This document shows positions 1 to 7,507 of a stretch of DNA of 13,437 nt, one piece after another (the stretch's first letter is position 1; each line of letters starts with the position of its first letter). This stretch comes from an uncultured Blautia sp. (GTDB lineage: Bacteria; Bacillota; Clostridia; Lachnospirales; Lachnospiraceae): assembly GCA_934408705.1 (NCBI GenBank), contig CAKRVL010000068.1, positions 1 to 13,437 on the forward strand, read 5' to 3'. A model generated the notes under the pieces. The model worked only from the letters and a program-made list of their open reading frames with translations, was not told the origin of the DNA and did no database searches. The position numbers and the translations under genes are program-made.

Positions 1-284
1 TTACAGATGCGCCACGTTTTGTTATGGAAGTTCTGTCACCATCAACAGAAAATTATGACCGGACAGAGAAAATGCAGTTATATTGTGAACAGGAGATTGA
101 AGAGTATTGGATTGTTGACTGGCGTAAAAGAACAGTTGAAATCTATGAACTAGACTATGAAGGAGAGATTCCGAAATACTACCTTTTGAAGACGATTACT
201 GAAGAAAATAAAGACGAGTTACACTTAATTCATTTCTCTCAAATAAAGATCACCTTTGACGAACTATTTGAGGAAATTGATTAG
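1..284 (+). CDS. Uma2-family (DUF820) endonuclease-like protein, C-terminal part
   Basis: The reading frame is open from base 3 of the window, giving TDAPRFVMEVLSPST before the internal ATG at 24. That ATG is therefore not the true start, and the gene begins upstream of the window. The visible part carries the Uma2/DUF820 signature: a hydrophobic strand ending in the acidic residue of VMEVLSPST, then YDRTEKMQLY, then IEEYWIVDW, then a strand resembling VEIYEL. This family has a PD-(D/E)XK nuclease-like fold. The Glu of MEV and the Lys of TEKM lie where the family keeps active-site residues, and the first catalytic Asp should lie upstream. The biological role of Uma2 proteins is poorly known; many are scattered, multi-copy accessory genes. 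Nothing nearby suggests a partner. The family call is confident, but the function is not known. Confidence 0.8.
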   Translation, partial: TDAPRFVMEVLSPSTENYDRTEKMQLYCEQEIEEYWIVDWRKRTVEIYELDYEGEIPKYYLLKTITEENKDELHLIHFSQIKITFDELFEEID

Positions 285-425
285 TGGTTTATAACAAAGG
301 CAGCAGTAAATATGCCAGCTACTAAATAAAATTGCAGTTTTATTGGATTTCGCTAATTGTGATGAACGATTCATTTGATACTTGGTGTGATAAGAAATGA
401 AATACAAAAGTTGAGGTAAAAGATA

Positions 426-971
426 ATGTTGGAAACTCAAAGATTAATATTAAGAAAATGGACTGAGGAAGATGCAGAAAGTTTATTTGAATATGCAAAG
501 GATCCGGAAGTTGGCCCTATTACAGGCTGGCCTCCTCACAAAAACGTAGAAGAAAGTAAAAACGTAATCAGAAATGTGCTTAATGGAGCAGAGTGTTACG
601 CAATCTGTAGAAAAGAAAATAACATTGCGATTGGTAGCATAGAATTAATACTGAATAGATATACAGATATGACCGAACGGGATGATGAATGTGAACTTGG
701 ATATTGGCTTGGGCAGCCATTCTGGGGACGGGGCTATATGCCGGAAGCCGCCAGTGCACTAATACGACATGGGTTTGAAGATCTTGGCATGACAACCATC
801 TGGTGTGGTTATTACGATGGAAACCGGAAATCAAAGCGCGTACAGGAAAAATTAGGCTTTGTTTTCCATCATACCTGCAATGAAGTTCCAGTGCCATTTT
901 TAAATGAAGTACGTGTTGGACATACCAATGTAATGACAAAAGATCATTGGGAGAAATATTATGGACGTTAA
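426..971 (+). CDS. GNAT family N-acetyltransferase, RimJ/RimL type
   Basis: This 181-residue protein has the usual length for the Acetyltransf_3 (RimJ/RimL-like) group, which transfers an acetyl group from acetyl-CoA to protein N-termini or small amines. It opens with the typical LETQRLILRKWTEEDAE strand-turn-helix. The acetyl-CoA pyrophosphate loop is PFWGRGYMPEAA at about residues 98-109, matching the Q/R-x-x-G-x-G/A motif A pattern. It is followed by a helix and the NRKSKRVQEKLGF segment (about 133-145), which is typical of the family. A GAGG ribosome binding site lies about nine bases before the ATG. The substrate cannot be told from sequence. It may be cotranscribed with the MATE exporter 60 bases downstream, but the two share no obvious pathway. 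Confidence 0.85.
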   Translation: MLETQRLILRKWTEEDAESLFEYAKDPEVGPITGWPPHKNVEESKNVIRNVLNGAECYAICRKENNIAIGSIELILNRYTDMTERDDECELGYWLGQPFWGRGYMPEAASALIRHGFEDLGMTTIWCGYYDGNRKSKRVQEKLGFVFHHTCNEVPVPFLNEVRVGHTNVMTKDHWEKYYGR

Positions 972-1031
972 TTTTGAGTATTGATTCCCCATTGAAGCTA
1001 AAATATGCTCCGGAAAGGAAATTTTATACTA

Positions 1032-2372
1032 ATGAAAAACAAGATTCAGGATATGACCTCCGGTTCGCCGGGGAGATTGATCATTCTTTTTGCAATTCCC
1101 CTGATGCTGGGGAATATCTGTCAGCAGCTTTATACAATGGTGGATACCATGGTCGTTGGCCAGATTGCAGGTGTGGAGGCTCTTGCCGCACTGGGTGCTG
1201 TTGACTTTCTGATGTGGGTTGTCACAGGAATATCCACTGGTCTCACTCAGGGATTTTCCATTCAGCTCTCACAGTATTATGGTGCAAAGGATTTCGGAAA
1301 TCTGCGTAAATCTCTGGCACACAGTTATCGGCTGACCGCATTCATTGCAGTGGGAGTATTCATTCTCAGCCAGTCCTTTGCTGCACTGGTATTAACAGGA
1401 CTGCATACACCTTCCAATATTATCGGAATGTCATTATTATATCTGCGTATTATTTTCTGCGGAATTCCGGCTACTGCGGCTTATAATATGTTTGCCGCTG
1501 CCTTAAGGGCTATGGGAAACAGCAAAACACCATTAACTGCAATGATTATCGCATCTGCACTGAACGTTTCACTGGATATCCTTTTTGTGGCAGGCTTCAG
1601 ATGGGGTGTGGCAGGGGCGGCAATCGCAACTGTGATTGCTCAGAGCTTTTCTGCTGTGTACTGTTTTATGATTTTACGCAGAATTGATATTGTGCATCTG
1701 TCCAGAGTAGATTTTATGCCTGCCTCCGGCATGAATACCCGTCTGATGAAGCTTGGTATTCCTGTTGTATTCCAGAATATCATCATCGGTGTAGGCGGTC
1801 TGGTAGTCCAGTATGTGATCAATGGCTACGGTTTCCTTTTTGTGGCAGGATTTACAGCTACAAACAAGCTTTATGGTCTGTTGGAAATGGCAGCGATTTC
1901 CTATGGATATGCCATTGTTACTTATGTGGGCCAGAATCTGGGAGCCGGAAAGATTGACAGGATCAGGAAAGGTGTCCGCAGCAGTATGCTGCTTTCTCTG
2001 CTTACCTCACTGCTCATTTCTGCTGCCATGTTTTTATTTGGAAAAAATATCCTCTCACTTTTCATTTCAGGTGAACCTCAGCAGACACAGGAGGTGCTTG
2101 CAATTGCTTTTAAATACCTCTCTATTATGGCTGCCATGCTCTGGGTTTTATACCTCCTGTATGTGTACAGATCTGCACTGCAGGGACTGGGAGATACTTT
2201 AATGCCTATGGTAAGTGGTGTGGCCGAATTTGTCATGCGTATCAGTGCTGCATTGATTCTTCCCCGTTTTATCGGGCAGGATGGTATTTTCTTTGCAGAG
2301 ATTGCAGCATGGAGCGGAGCCACTGTGATCTTATGCATCAGCTATTATGTGCGGATGCATAAATATCATTAA
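1032..2372 (+). CDS. MATE family multidrug/cation antiporter
   Basis: This is a membrane exporter of the MATE family (DinF/NorM/MepA-like), which uses a Na+ or H+ gradient to expel cationic drugs or metabolites. It has 446 residues from the chosen start, the usual length for a 12-helix MATE protein. The N-terminus MTSGSPGRLIILFAIPLMLGNICQQLYTMVDTMVVGQ is the classic first-helix signature, and internal similarity of the two halves is suggested by the later LMKLGIPVVFQNIIIGVGGLVVQ segment. An upstream ATG at 1005 is in frame. I prefer 1032 because AAAGGA at 1013-1018 precedes it and the family normally begins a few residues before MTSG. The substrate is unknown. It ends 215 bases before the nucleoside operon and is probably a separate transcription unit. 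Confidence 0.9.
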   Translation: MKNKIQDMTSGSPGRLIILFAIPLMLGNICQQLYTMVDTMVVGQIAGVEALAALGAVDFLMWVVTGISTGLTQGFSIQLSQYYGAKDFGNLRKSLAHSYRLTAFIAVGVFILSQSFAALVLTGLHTPSNIIGMSLLYLRIIFCGIPATAAYNMFAAALRAMGNSKTPLTAMIIASALNVSLDILFVAGFRWGVAGAAIATVIAQSFSAVYCFMILRRIDIVHLSRVDFMPASGMNTRLMKLGIPVVFQNIIIGVGGLVVQYVINGYGFLFVAGFTATNKLYGLLEMAAISYGYAIVTYVGQNLGAGKIDRIRKGVRSSMLLSLLTSLLISAAMFLFGKNILSLFISGEPQQTQEVLAIAFKYLSIMAAMLWVLYLLYVYRSALQGLGDTLMPMVSGVAEFVMRISAALILPRFIGQDGIFFAEIAAWSGATVILCISYYVRMHKYH

Positions 2373-2398
2373 GGCAAAATGTATGATATAGAAGAAAA

Positions 2399-2428
2399 AA
2401 AGGACATTTGTCTTTTGATGATTTTTTT
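2399..2428 (+). terminator. Weak terminator-like hairpin after the MATE gene (first GACAT dyad)
   Basis: An A-rich run leads into AAAAGGAC, the loop ATTT, then GTCTTTT, which can pair over seven positions in RNA (one G-U). Seven T's follow at 2422-2428. This could end the MATE transcript. The stem is AU-rich and the U-tract is displaced by GATGA, so the call is tentative. The core GACATTTGTC (2403-2412) also matches the two dyads nearer bmpA, so it could instead be a protein-binding site. Confidence 0.35.
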
Positions 2429-2455
2429 GATATGAAAAAATATACTAAAAAACAC

Positions 2456-2484
2456 TTGAAAAACTATCCTTTTTGTACGAAAAT
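2456..2484 (+). promoter_or_regulatory. Possible sigma-A promoter for the nucleoside operon
   Basis: TTGAAA at 2456-2461 (five of six to TTGACA) and GAAAAT at 2479-2484 (four of six to TATAAT) are 17 bases apart. The whole 2373-2587 region is AT-rich and offers rivals, such as TATACT at 2441-2446 without a good -35 box, so this is one candidate only. Some promoter is expected in this gap because bmpA begins the operon. Confidence 0.2.
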
Positions 2485-2498
2485 GAAAATAAACATGG

Positions 2499-2540
2499 AA
2501 AAAGGGACATGAGTCCTGTTTTAAAAGTGAGACATATGTC
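2499..2540. promoter_or_regulatory. Pair of GACAT dyads upstream of bmpA, candidate operators
   Basis: GACATGAGTC (2506-2515, within GGACATGAGTCC) and GACATATGTC (2531-2540, a perfect ten-base palindrome) have centres 25 bases apart. A third copy, GACATTTGTC, lies at 2403-2412, and a GACATAAC half-site lies at 2547-2554. The repeated GACAT-to-GTC layout fits a dimeric regulator, and the operon encodes a Crp/Fnr-family protein that could be it. The first of the pair can also form a short RNA hairpin (GGGAC, loop ATGA, GTCCT) followed by GTTTT, resembling a weak attenuator. The second has no loop or T-tract and looks like a DNA site. Confidence 0.4.
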
Positions 2541-2552
2541 ATTGTAGACATA

Positions 2553-2567
2553 ACAAAGCGATTTCAA
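2553..2567 (-). promoter_or_regulatory. Candidate cre site (CcpA catabolite repression)
   Basis: Read on the minus strand the site is TTGAAATCGCTTTGT. It fits the cre consensus WTGNAANCGNWNNCW at every fixed position except the near-terminal C, which is G here. It lies between the candidate promoters and the ribosome binding site (AAGGAGG, 2571-2577) of bmpA, a place where bound CcpA would block elongation. Carbon catabolite repression is well established for nucleoside catabolic genes in Firmicutes. The match is by eye only. Confidence 0.4.
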
Positions 2568-2587
2568 AAAAAGGAGGAATAAAAAAC

Positions 2588-3751
2588 ATGAAAAAAAGAA
2601 TTGCAGCTATGGTTCTTGCAGGCGCAATGGCACTTTCATTTGCACCGGCATACGGAGTAACTGAGGTAAAGGCTGAGGCAGCTGACATGCATATTGCTAT
2701 GGTTACAGACTCCGGTGATATTACAGACCAGAGCTTTAACCAGACCACCTATGAGGCGTGTAAGGAGTGGTCAGCAGACAATGGCGCTGAGTTCAACTAC
2801 TATAAGCCAGAGAGCGACTCTGACGAGGCTCGTAATGCAAGTGTTGACCAGGCAGTTGCAGATGGTGCTAATGTAATCGTGCTTCCAGGTTATATGTTCG
2901 CAGCTACCATCGTAGAGCAGTCTGAGATGTATCCGGATGTAGAGTTCATTGCACTGGACGTAAGTGCCGGTGATATCTGCGAGAAGGGTGTTGGAGAAGG
3001 TTACACCTATAATCCGGACGATTATGAAGTATCTGATTACTACAACACAGATAACGTATACTGCTGTACTTATCAGGAAGAGGTTTCCGGATATATGGCA
3101 GGATATGCGGCAGTGAAGCTTGGATACAAGCATCTTGGATTCCTTGGCGGAATGTCTGTACCGGCAGTTACACGTTTCGGATACGGATATGTTCAGGGCG
3201 TTGATGCAGCAGCGAAAGAGCTGGGAATCACAGATGAAGTAGAAGTTGAGTATGTATGCGGTGGTCAGTTCTATGGTGACGCAGATATTACAGCTTACAT
3301 GGATACCTGGTACGGAAGCAAGGGCGTAGAGATCGTATTTGCATGTGGTGGTGGTATTTACACATCCGCAGCAGAAGCAGCTGCTAAGGCTGATGGTAAG
3401 GTAATCGGTGTTGATTCTGACCAGTCCGGAATTATTGGTGAGGATATTACTGTTACATCTGCTATGAAAGGTCTTGCACCGACTGTAAAGACTGCACTTA
3501 CTGCAATCAAAGATGGCAAGTGGGATGAATATGCTGGCAAGATTGATAACCTTGGTCTTGTATCCGAGAATCCGGAGGATAACTATGTACAGCTTCCAAT
3601 GGAAACAACCCAGTGGGATGACAACTTTACAGTAGATGATTACAAAGAACTTGTAAAGAAATTATACGCTGGCGAGATTGAAGTAAGCAACGATATTACA
3701 GCAATGCCGGAGACAGAGATTAAAGTTGAAGATTACGGCAGCATTAAATAA
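2588..3751 (+). CDS. bmpA: BMP-family nucleoside-binding protein of an ABC transporter
   Basis: This 387-residue extracellular solute-binding protein belongs to the BMP/PnrA family, which captures purine and pyrimidine nucleosides for the adjacent ABC permease. An export signal occupies residues 1-31: MKKR, a hydrophobic stretch, then VKAEA. The Bmp domain follows, with family landmarks HIAMVTDSGDITDQSFNQ (35-52), ANVIVLPGYMF (94-104), YQEEVSGYMAGYAAVKLG (162-179) and LGFLGGMSVPAVTRFGYGYVQG (183-204). Most Gram-positive BMP proteins are lipoproteins. Here the first cysteine is at residue 58, so no lipobox exists and signal peptidase I cleavage near AEA-AD is more likely. A strong AAGGAGG lies ten bases before the ATG. 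It is the first gene of the operon, and a hairpin after it probably lets it be made in excess over the permeases. Nucleoside specificity is inferred from context. Confidence 0.9.
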   Translation: MKKRIAAMVLAGAMALSFAPAYGVTEVKAEAADMHIAMVTDSGDITDQSFNQTTYEACKEWSADNGAEFNYYKPESDSDEARNASVDQAVADGANVIVLPGYMFAATIVEQSEMYPDVEFIALDVSAGDICEKGVGEGYTYNPDDYEVSDYYNTDNVYCCTYQEEVSGYMAGYAAVKLGYKHLGFLGGMSVPAVTRFGYGYVQGVDAAAKELGITDEVEVEYVCGGQFYGDADITAYMDTWYGSKGVEIVFACGGGIYTSAAEAAAKADGKVIGVDSDQSGIIGEDITVTSAMKGLAPTVKTALTAIKDGKWDEYAGKIDNLGLVSENPEDNYVQLPMETTQWDDNFTVDDYKELVKKLYAGEIEVSNDITAMPETEIKVEDYGSIK

Positions 3752-3785
3752 ATAACTACTCCGCGTAGAATATGCAGGTGATAGT

Positions 3786-3819
3786 AAGGGGGAGTGAGCG
3801 GTGGCCACTCCCTTTCTTT
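3786..3819 (+). terminator. Leaky terminator/attenuator between bmpA and nupA
   Basis: GGGAGTG (3790-3796) pairs with CACTCCC (3806-3812) around a nine-base loop. The stem extends by G-T pairs and an A-T pair, and TTTCTTT follows. The arrangement resembles an intrinsic terminator with an imperfect U-tract. Its position just after a binding-protein gene and before its ATPase gene is common in ABC importer operons, where partial termination or 3'-end protection raises binding-protein mRNA. The rest of this 139-base gap shows only the nupA ribosome binding site (AAGGAGAG, 3877-3884). Confidence 0.65.
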
Positions 3820-3890
3820 GTCGGTAAGCTGCTTTTGTCCGGCCTGTCTTTCATCTGCACATATATGCTTGCAAAAAGGAGAGAGCGAAG

Positions 3891-5432
3891 ATGAGTGAAT
3901 ATGCAATTGAGATGCTTGGGATAACGAAGCGTTTCCCTGGAATCATCGCAAATGACAATATAACACTTCAGTTAAAAAAAGGTGAGATCCATGCGCTTTT
4001 GGGAGAGAACGGAGCAGGTAAATCTACACTGATGAGCGTTTTGTTTGGTCTGTATCAGCCGGAAGAGGGCGAAATCCATAAGGATGGCAAAAAGGTAGAG
4101 ATTAAAGATCCAAATGACGCCAACGACCTGGGTATCGGAATGGTACATCAGCACTTCAAGCTGGTAGAATGCTTCAGTGTTCTGGATAACATTATTCTTG
4201 GAGTCGAGACTACAAAAAATGGTTTCCTTCAGAAAGAGGGTGCCCGCAAAAAGGTTATGGAGCTTTCGAAGCGATATGGCCTGGCAGTAGATCCGGATGT
4301 CATTATTGAAGATACCACAGTTGGCATGCAGCAGAGAACTGAGATTCTGAAGATGCTTTACCGTGACAATGAGATCCTGATTTTTGACGAGCCGACTGCA
4401 GTTCTCACTCCCCAGGAGATCCAGGAGCTTATGCAGATCATGAAGAATCTTGCAGCAGAGGGAAAGAGTATTCTGTTCATCACCCATAAGCTGGGTGAAA
4501 TTATGCAGGTTGCAGACCGTTGTACCGTTCTTCGAAAGGGAAAATATATCGGAACAGTAGATATTAAGGACACAAACCCTGAGAAGCTTTCTGCCATGAT
4601 GGTAGGACGAGATGTAAATTTCGTTGTAGAGAAGGAGGAAGCGAAGCCCGGCGAGGTTGTTCTTGACATTAAGAATATGGTAGTTGGTTCTAAACGCCAT
4701 AAGAACAATGCTGTAAATGGAGTTTCCCTTAAGGTTCACAGAGGCGAGATCGTATGTATTGCCGGAATTGATGGAAATGGACAGACAGAGTTTGTTTACG
4801 GACTTTCCGGTCTGGAGCCATTAAAGAGCGGCACCATCACCATGAATGGAAAAGATATTACTCACATGCCAATCCGTGAGCGTCTTACCTCCGGTATGAG
4901 CCATATTCCTGAGGATCGCCATAAACATGGTCTGGTACTTGATTATTCATTGGAAGACAATATTGTTCTTCAGAGATATTTTGAACCTCAGTTTACCAAC
5001 AAATTTGGTTTCCTGAAACGTAAAGCGATTCGCAAATATGCCAACCATCTTATTGAGCAGTACGATATCCGTTCCGGCCAGGGTGCCATTACGAAGGCAA
5101 GATCCATGTCCGGTGGTAATCAGCAGAAGGCTATTATTGCCCGTGAAATCGATAAGAATCCTGAGCTGCTGATCGCGGTCCAGCCAACCCGAGGACTGGA
5201 CGTGGGAGCTATCGAACATGTTCACAAACAGCTGGTACAGGCCAGAGATGCAGGCAAGGGTGTTCTTCTTATCAGCCTTGAGCTTGATGAGGTTATGAAT
5301 GTTTCTGACAGGATTCTGGTAATGTATGAGGGAGAAATCGTAGGAGAATTTGATCCGAAGAAGGTAACTGTAGAAGAGCTTGGCCTGTATATGGCAGGCT
5401 CGAAGAGAAAGGAGATGAACAGCAATGAATAA
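3891..5432 (+). CDS. nupA: Nucleoside ABC transporter, double ATP-binding subunit
   Basis: This 513-residue protein has two fused nucleotide-binding domains, as in the NupA/YufO and RbsA/MglA group, and drives nucleoside import at the inner face of the membrane. NBD1 has Walker A GENGAGKST (38-46), Q-loop Gln87, a family-type signature VGMQQR (144-149), Walker B ILIFDEP (162-168) and switch His199. NBD2 is degenerate. Its Walker A reads GIDGNGQTE (292-300) without the Lys-Ser/Thr pair, its signature SGGNQQ (407-412) is intact, Walker B LLIAVQP has Gln431 for the catalytic Glu, and no switch His is seen in LLISLELDE. Such asymmetry is normal in this subfamily and implies one main hydrolytic site. 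The start follows AAGGAGAG. The end overlaps the start of nupB by eight bases, suggesting coupled translation. Nucleoside rather than sugar transport is inferred from the BMP protein and the salvage genes. Confidence 0.92.
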   Translation: MSEYAIEMLGITKRFPGIIANDNITLQLKKGEIHALLGENGAGKSTLMSVLFGLYQPEEGEIHKDGKKVEIKDPNDANDLGIGMVHQHFKLVECFSVLDNIILGVETTKNGFLQKEGARKKVMELSKRYGLAVDPDVIIEDTTVGMQQRTEILKMLYRDNEILIFDEPTAVLTPQEIQELMQIMKNLAAEGKSILFITHKLGEIMQVADRCTVLRKGKYIGTVDIKDTNPEKLSAMMVGRDVNFVVEKEEAKPGEVVLDIKNMVVGSKRHKNNAVNGVSLKVHRGEIVCIAGIDGNGQTEFVYGLSGLEPLKSGTITMNGKDITHMPIRERLTSGMSHIPEDRHKHGLVLDYSLEDNIVLQRYFEPQFTNKFGFLKRKAIRKYANHLIEQYDIRSGQGAITKARSMSGGNQQKAIIAREIDKNPELLIAVQPTRGLDVGAIEHVHKQLVQARDAGKGVLLISLELDEVMNVSDRILVMYEGEIVGEFDPKKVTVEELGLYMAGSKRKEMNSNE

Positions 5433-6555
5433 TGGATCCAAAAAGAAATCAAGTATCTTGAGAAACAATGCGGTTCAGACCATTATTGCATCTCTTCTTT
5501 GTATTGTGATCGGTCTTTTTATCGGATATATAGTGCTTCTCATTATTAATCCTAAGGGCGCATCAGAGGCTATTATGGCTATTCTGAAAAACTATTTTTA
5601 CTATCCAAGCCAGAAGGCAATGATGAAATATATGGGAACTACACTGGTAAAGGCATCTGCTCTTTTAATGTGTTCTCTTTCCGTACTGTTTGCATATAAG
5701 GTTGGTCTTTTTAATATTGGAGCAGCCGGACAGTATGTAGTCGGAGCAGGAGCCTCTCTGTATTTTGCATTGAAGCTGGGGCTTCCGTGGTATGTCTGTG
5801 TTCTTGCAGCAATTGTGATCGCAGCACTGGTAGGAGGCATTTCTGGCGCATTAAAGGCTTATTTTAACGTTAATGAGGTTATTTCCTGTATTATGCTGAA
5901 CTGGATTTCCCTGTATGTGGTAAATATGCTTCTTACCCAGGTGAAATCTGAGTCTACTCCTTATACCGTAGACCTTTCCAGTAAAAATAAAGCAGCCCTT
6001 CTTCCTAACTGTGGGCTGGATCAGATTTTCTCCGGAAATAAATTTGTTACCATTGGTCTTGTTATTTCTGTAGTTATGGCAATTGTTGTATGGATCCTTC
6101 TGGAAAAAACAAGATTCGGTTTTGAGCTTCGTGCAACAGGTATGAACAAAAATGCTGCAAAATATTGTGGTATGAAAGAGAAGAGAAACATAATTGTTAC
6201 CATGATGATCGCAGGCGGACTTGCCGGACTTGGAGCTGCAGTGTTCTATCTCAGCGGAATTGAGACCTGGATGGTACAGCAGACAACTGTTCCGGGAATG
6301 GGCTTCAATGGAATTGCAGCAGCATTCCTTGGTGGCTTGAATCCTGTTGGAGCTATTTTTTCCTCTTACTTTATCCAGCATATTACAAGTGGCGGAAGCT
6401 ATGTGGACAAAACCATGTACTGTGCACAGATTTCCGATCTGATTTCTGCGTTAATTATTTATCTGTGTGGCTTTGTCTTCTTCTTCAAACTTTGGTTAAA
6501 TCGTTGTCTCGATAAGAGAGATGAGAAACACGCTGCAAAAGGAGGGAAAAAATAA
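5425..6555 (+). CDS. nupB: Nucleoside ABC transporter permease, first subunit
   Basis: This is a polytopic membrane protein of 376 residues in the BPD_transp_2 family (NupB/YufP, related to LivH and RbsC). It forms half of the translocation channel with the next gene product. A hydrophobic helix spans about residues 17-41. Further membrane segments begin near 67. The motif KVGLFNIGAAGQYVVGAG (about 92-109) is the characteristic FNIG-x-x-GQ signature of these nucleoside/sugar permeases. A long extra-membrane stretch with many polar residues (SESTPYTVDLSSKNKAALLPNCG) lies mid-protein, and the C-terminal tail is strongly basic. It starts inside the last codons of nupA with AAAGGAG at 5408-5414, and its stop shares one base with the next start (TAATG), so the three transporter genes are translationally linked. 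Confidence 0.9.
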   Translation: MNNGSKKKSSILRNNAVQTIIASLLCIVIGLFIGYIVLLIINPKGASEAIMAILKNYFYYPSQKAMMKYMGTTLVKASALLMCSLSVLFAYKVGLFNIGAAGQYVVGAGASLYFALKLGLPWYVCVLAAIVIAALVGGISGALKAYFNVNEVISCIMLNWISLYVVNMLLTQVKSESTPYTVDLSSKNKAALLPNCGLDQIFSGNKFVTIGLVISVVMAIVVWILLEKTRFGFELRATGMNKNAAKYCGMKEKRNIIVTMMIAGGLAGLGAAVFYLSGIETWMVQQTTVPGMGFNGIAAAFLGGLNPVGAIFSSYFIQHITSGGSYVDKTMYCAQISDLISALIIYLCGFVFFFKLWLNRCLDKRDEKHAAKGGKK

Positions 6556-7496
6556 TGTTATTATTGATTCAGTATACATTAATCTTTGCTTCTGTATTGA
6601 TCCTCGTAGCACTTGGCGGCTGTTTTTCCGAGCATAGTGGTGTTATCAATATAGGTCTGGAGGGTATTATGGTAATGGGTGCCCTTGGCGGAGCCCTGAC
6701 TATGAAATATCTCCCGGATTCTGCACCAGCAGCTGTTGTGATCCTTCTGGTTGTGCTGGCAAGCGTGATCGTGGGAATGATATTTTCCCTGCTTCTTGGT
6801 GTGGCAGCTATTAATTTTAATGCAGATCAGACACTTGTAGGTACTGCGCTGAATCTGCTTGGACCGGCAGCAGCTGTTGTTATCGTACGTGCTATCAACA
6901 TGGCTGAGAATCCGGATAATGTATCTTCTACAGTAGCTTACAAGACTGCCAAGAAGGCGTTCCTGATAAGATTCGGAAAGTTTGAATTCAGCTGGTTTAT
7001 GCTTTTTGCCCTTCTGATCCTTATCGCATCATACATTGTCTTATATAAAACCAAATTCGGTCTTCGTCTGATGGCATGTGGCGAGCATCCTCAGGCCGCA
7101 GATTCAGTTGGTATCAATGTTTTCAAAATGCGCTATGCAGGCGTTCTGATCTCAGGGGCACTTGGAGGTCTGGGAGGACTGGTTTATATTACCGCAGGAG
7201 TCAGTGAGTGGAAATTTGAGAACGGAGTTGCAGGATTTGGTTTCCTTGCACTTGCAGTTATGATTTTCGGACAGTGGAAGCCGGTGAACATTGGACTGGC
7301 AGCGCTTCTGTTTGGTCTTTTCAGGGCTCTGTCAAACGTTTATACCGGATTTGACGTTCTGGTAGCGCTGAAGCTTCCAAGTACATTGTATAATATGTTC
7401 CCTTACATTATTTCCCTGATCGTTCTGGTATTTGTATCCAAGAATTCTAGAGCGCCTAAGGCAGAGGGTATTCCGTACGATAAGGGACAGAGATAG
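6555..7496 (+). CDS. nupC: Nucleoside ABC transporter permease, second subunit
   Basis: This is the second, smaller permease (313 residues) of the BPD_transp_2 family, the NupC/YufQ type. Its first helix is followed by [22 protein letters not shown] (about 27-48), the typical [10 protein letters not shown] signature. Further hydrophobic segments include [42 protein letters not shown] and a final [16 protein letters not shown] cytoplasmic loop [23 protein letters not shown] (about 164-186) matches the coupling-loop region that contacts the ATPase. It overlaps nupB by one base, and GGAGGG at 6541-6546 serves as its ribosome binding site. Pairing with nupB and nupA makes a complete importer with bmpA. 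Confidence 0.9.
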   Translation: MLLLIQYTLIFASVLILVALGGCFSEHSGVINIGLEGIMVMGALGGALTMKYLPDSAPAAVVILLVVLASVIVGMIFSLLLGVAAINFNADQTLVGTALNLLGPAAAVVIVRAINMAENPDNVSSTVAYKTAKKAFLIRFGKFEFSWFMLFALLILIASYIVLYKTKFGLRLMACGEHPQAADSVGINVFKMRYAGVLISGALGGLGGLVYITAGVSEWKFENGVAGFGFLALAVMIFGQWKPVNIGLAALLFGLFRALSNVYTGFDVLVALKLPSTLYNMFPYIISLIVLVFVSKNSRAPKAEGIPYDKGQR

Positions 7497-7507
7497 AAGG
7501 TGATATT

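Noticed and set aside
325..344. AATAAAA/TTTTATT inverted repeat after the Uma2 gene
   Set aside because: The arms are purely A/T with a six-base loop and no T-tract follows, so it would be a very weak terminator. In AT-rich intergenic DNA this can occur by chance.
947..1204. Plus-strand open frame of 85 codons overlapping the MATE start
   Set aside because: It overlaps the MATE N-terminus in another frame. Its sequence has no family features and ends in a Cys/Arg/Gly-rich tail typical of out-of-frame reading.
2373..2587. Riboswitch in the bmpA leader (purine or 2'-deoxyguanosine type)
   Set aside because: I looked for the conserved purine-riboswitch core and paired loop elements and did not find them. 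The region explains better as short dyads, a cre-like site and a ribosome binding site.
3972..4739. Long minus-strand open frame of 255 codons opposite nupA
   Set aside because: It lies wholly opposite a gene with clear Walker motifs. Its translation is rich in Cys, Leu, His and Asn with no recognisable domain, and no suitable ribosome binding site was seen. It is an antisense shadow.
4764..5300. nupA second ATP-binding domain read as a damaged gene
   Set aside because: The missing Walker A Lys and catalytic Glu in NBD2 are normal for this double-NBD subfamily. The frame is intact and the SGGNQQ signature is kept.
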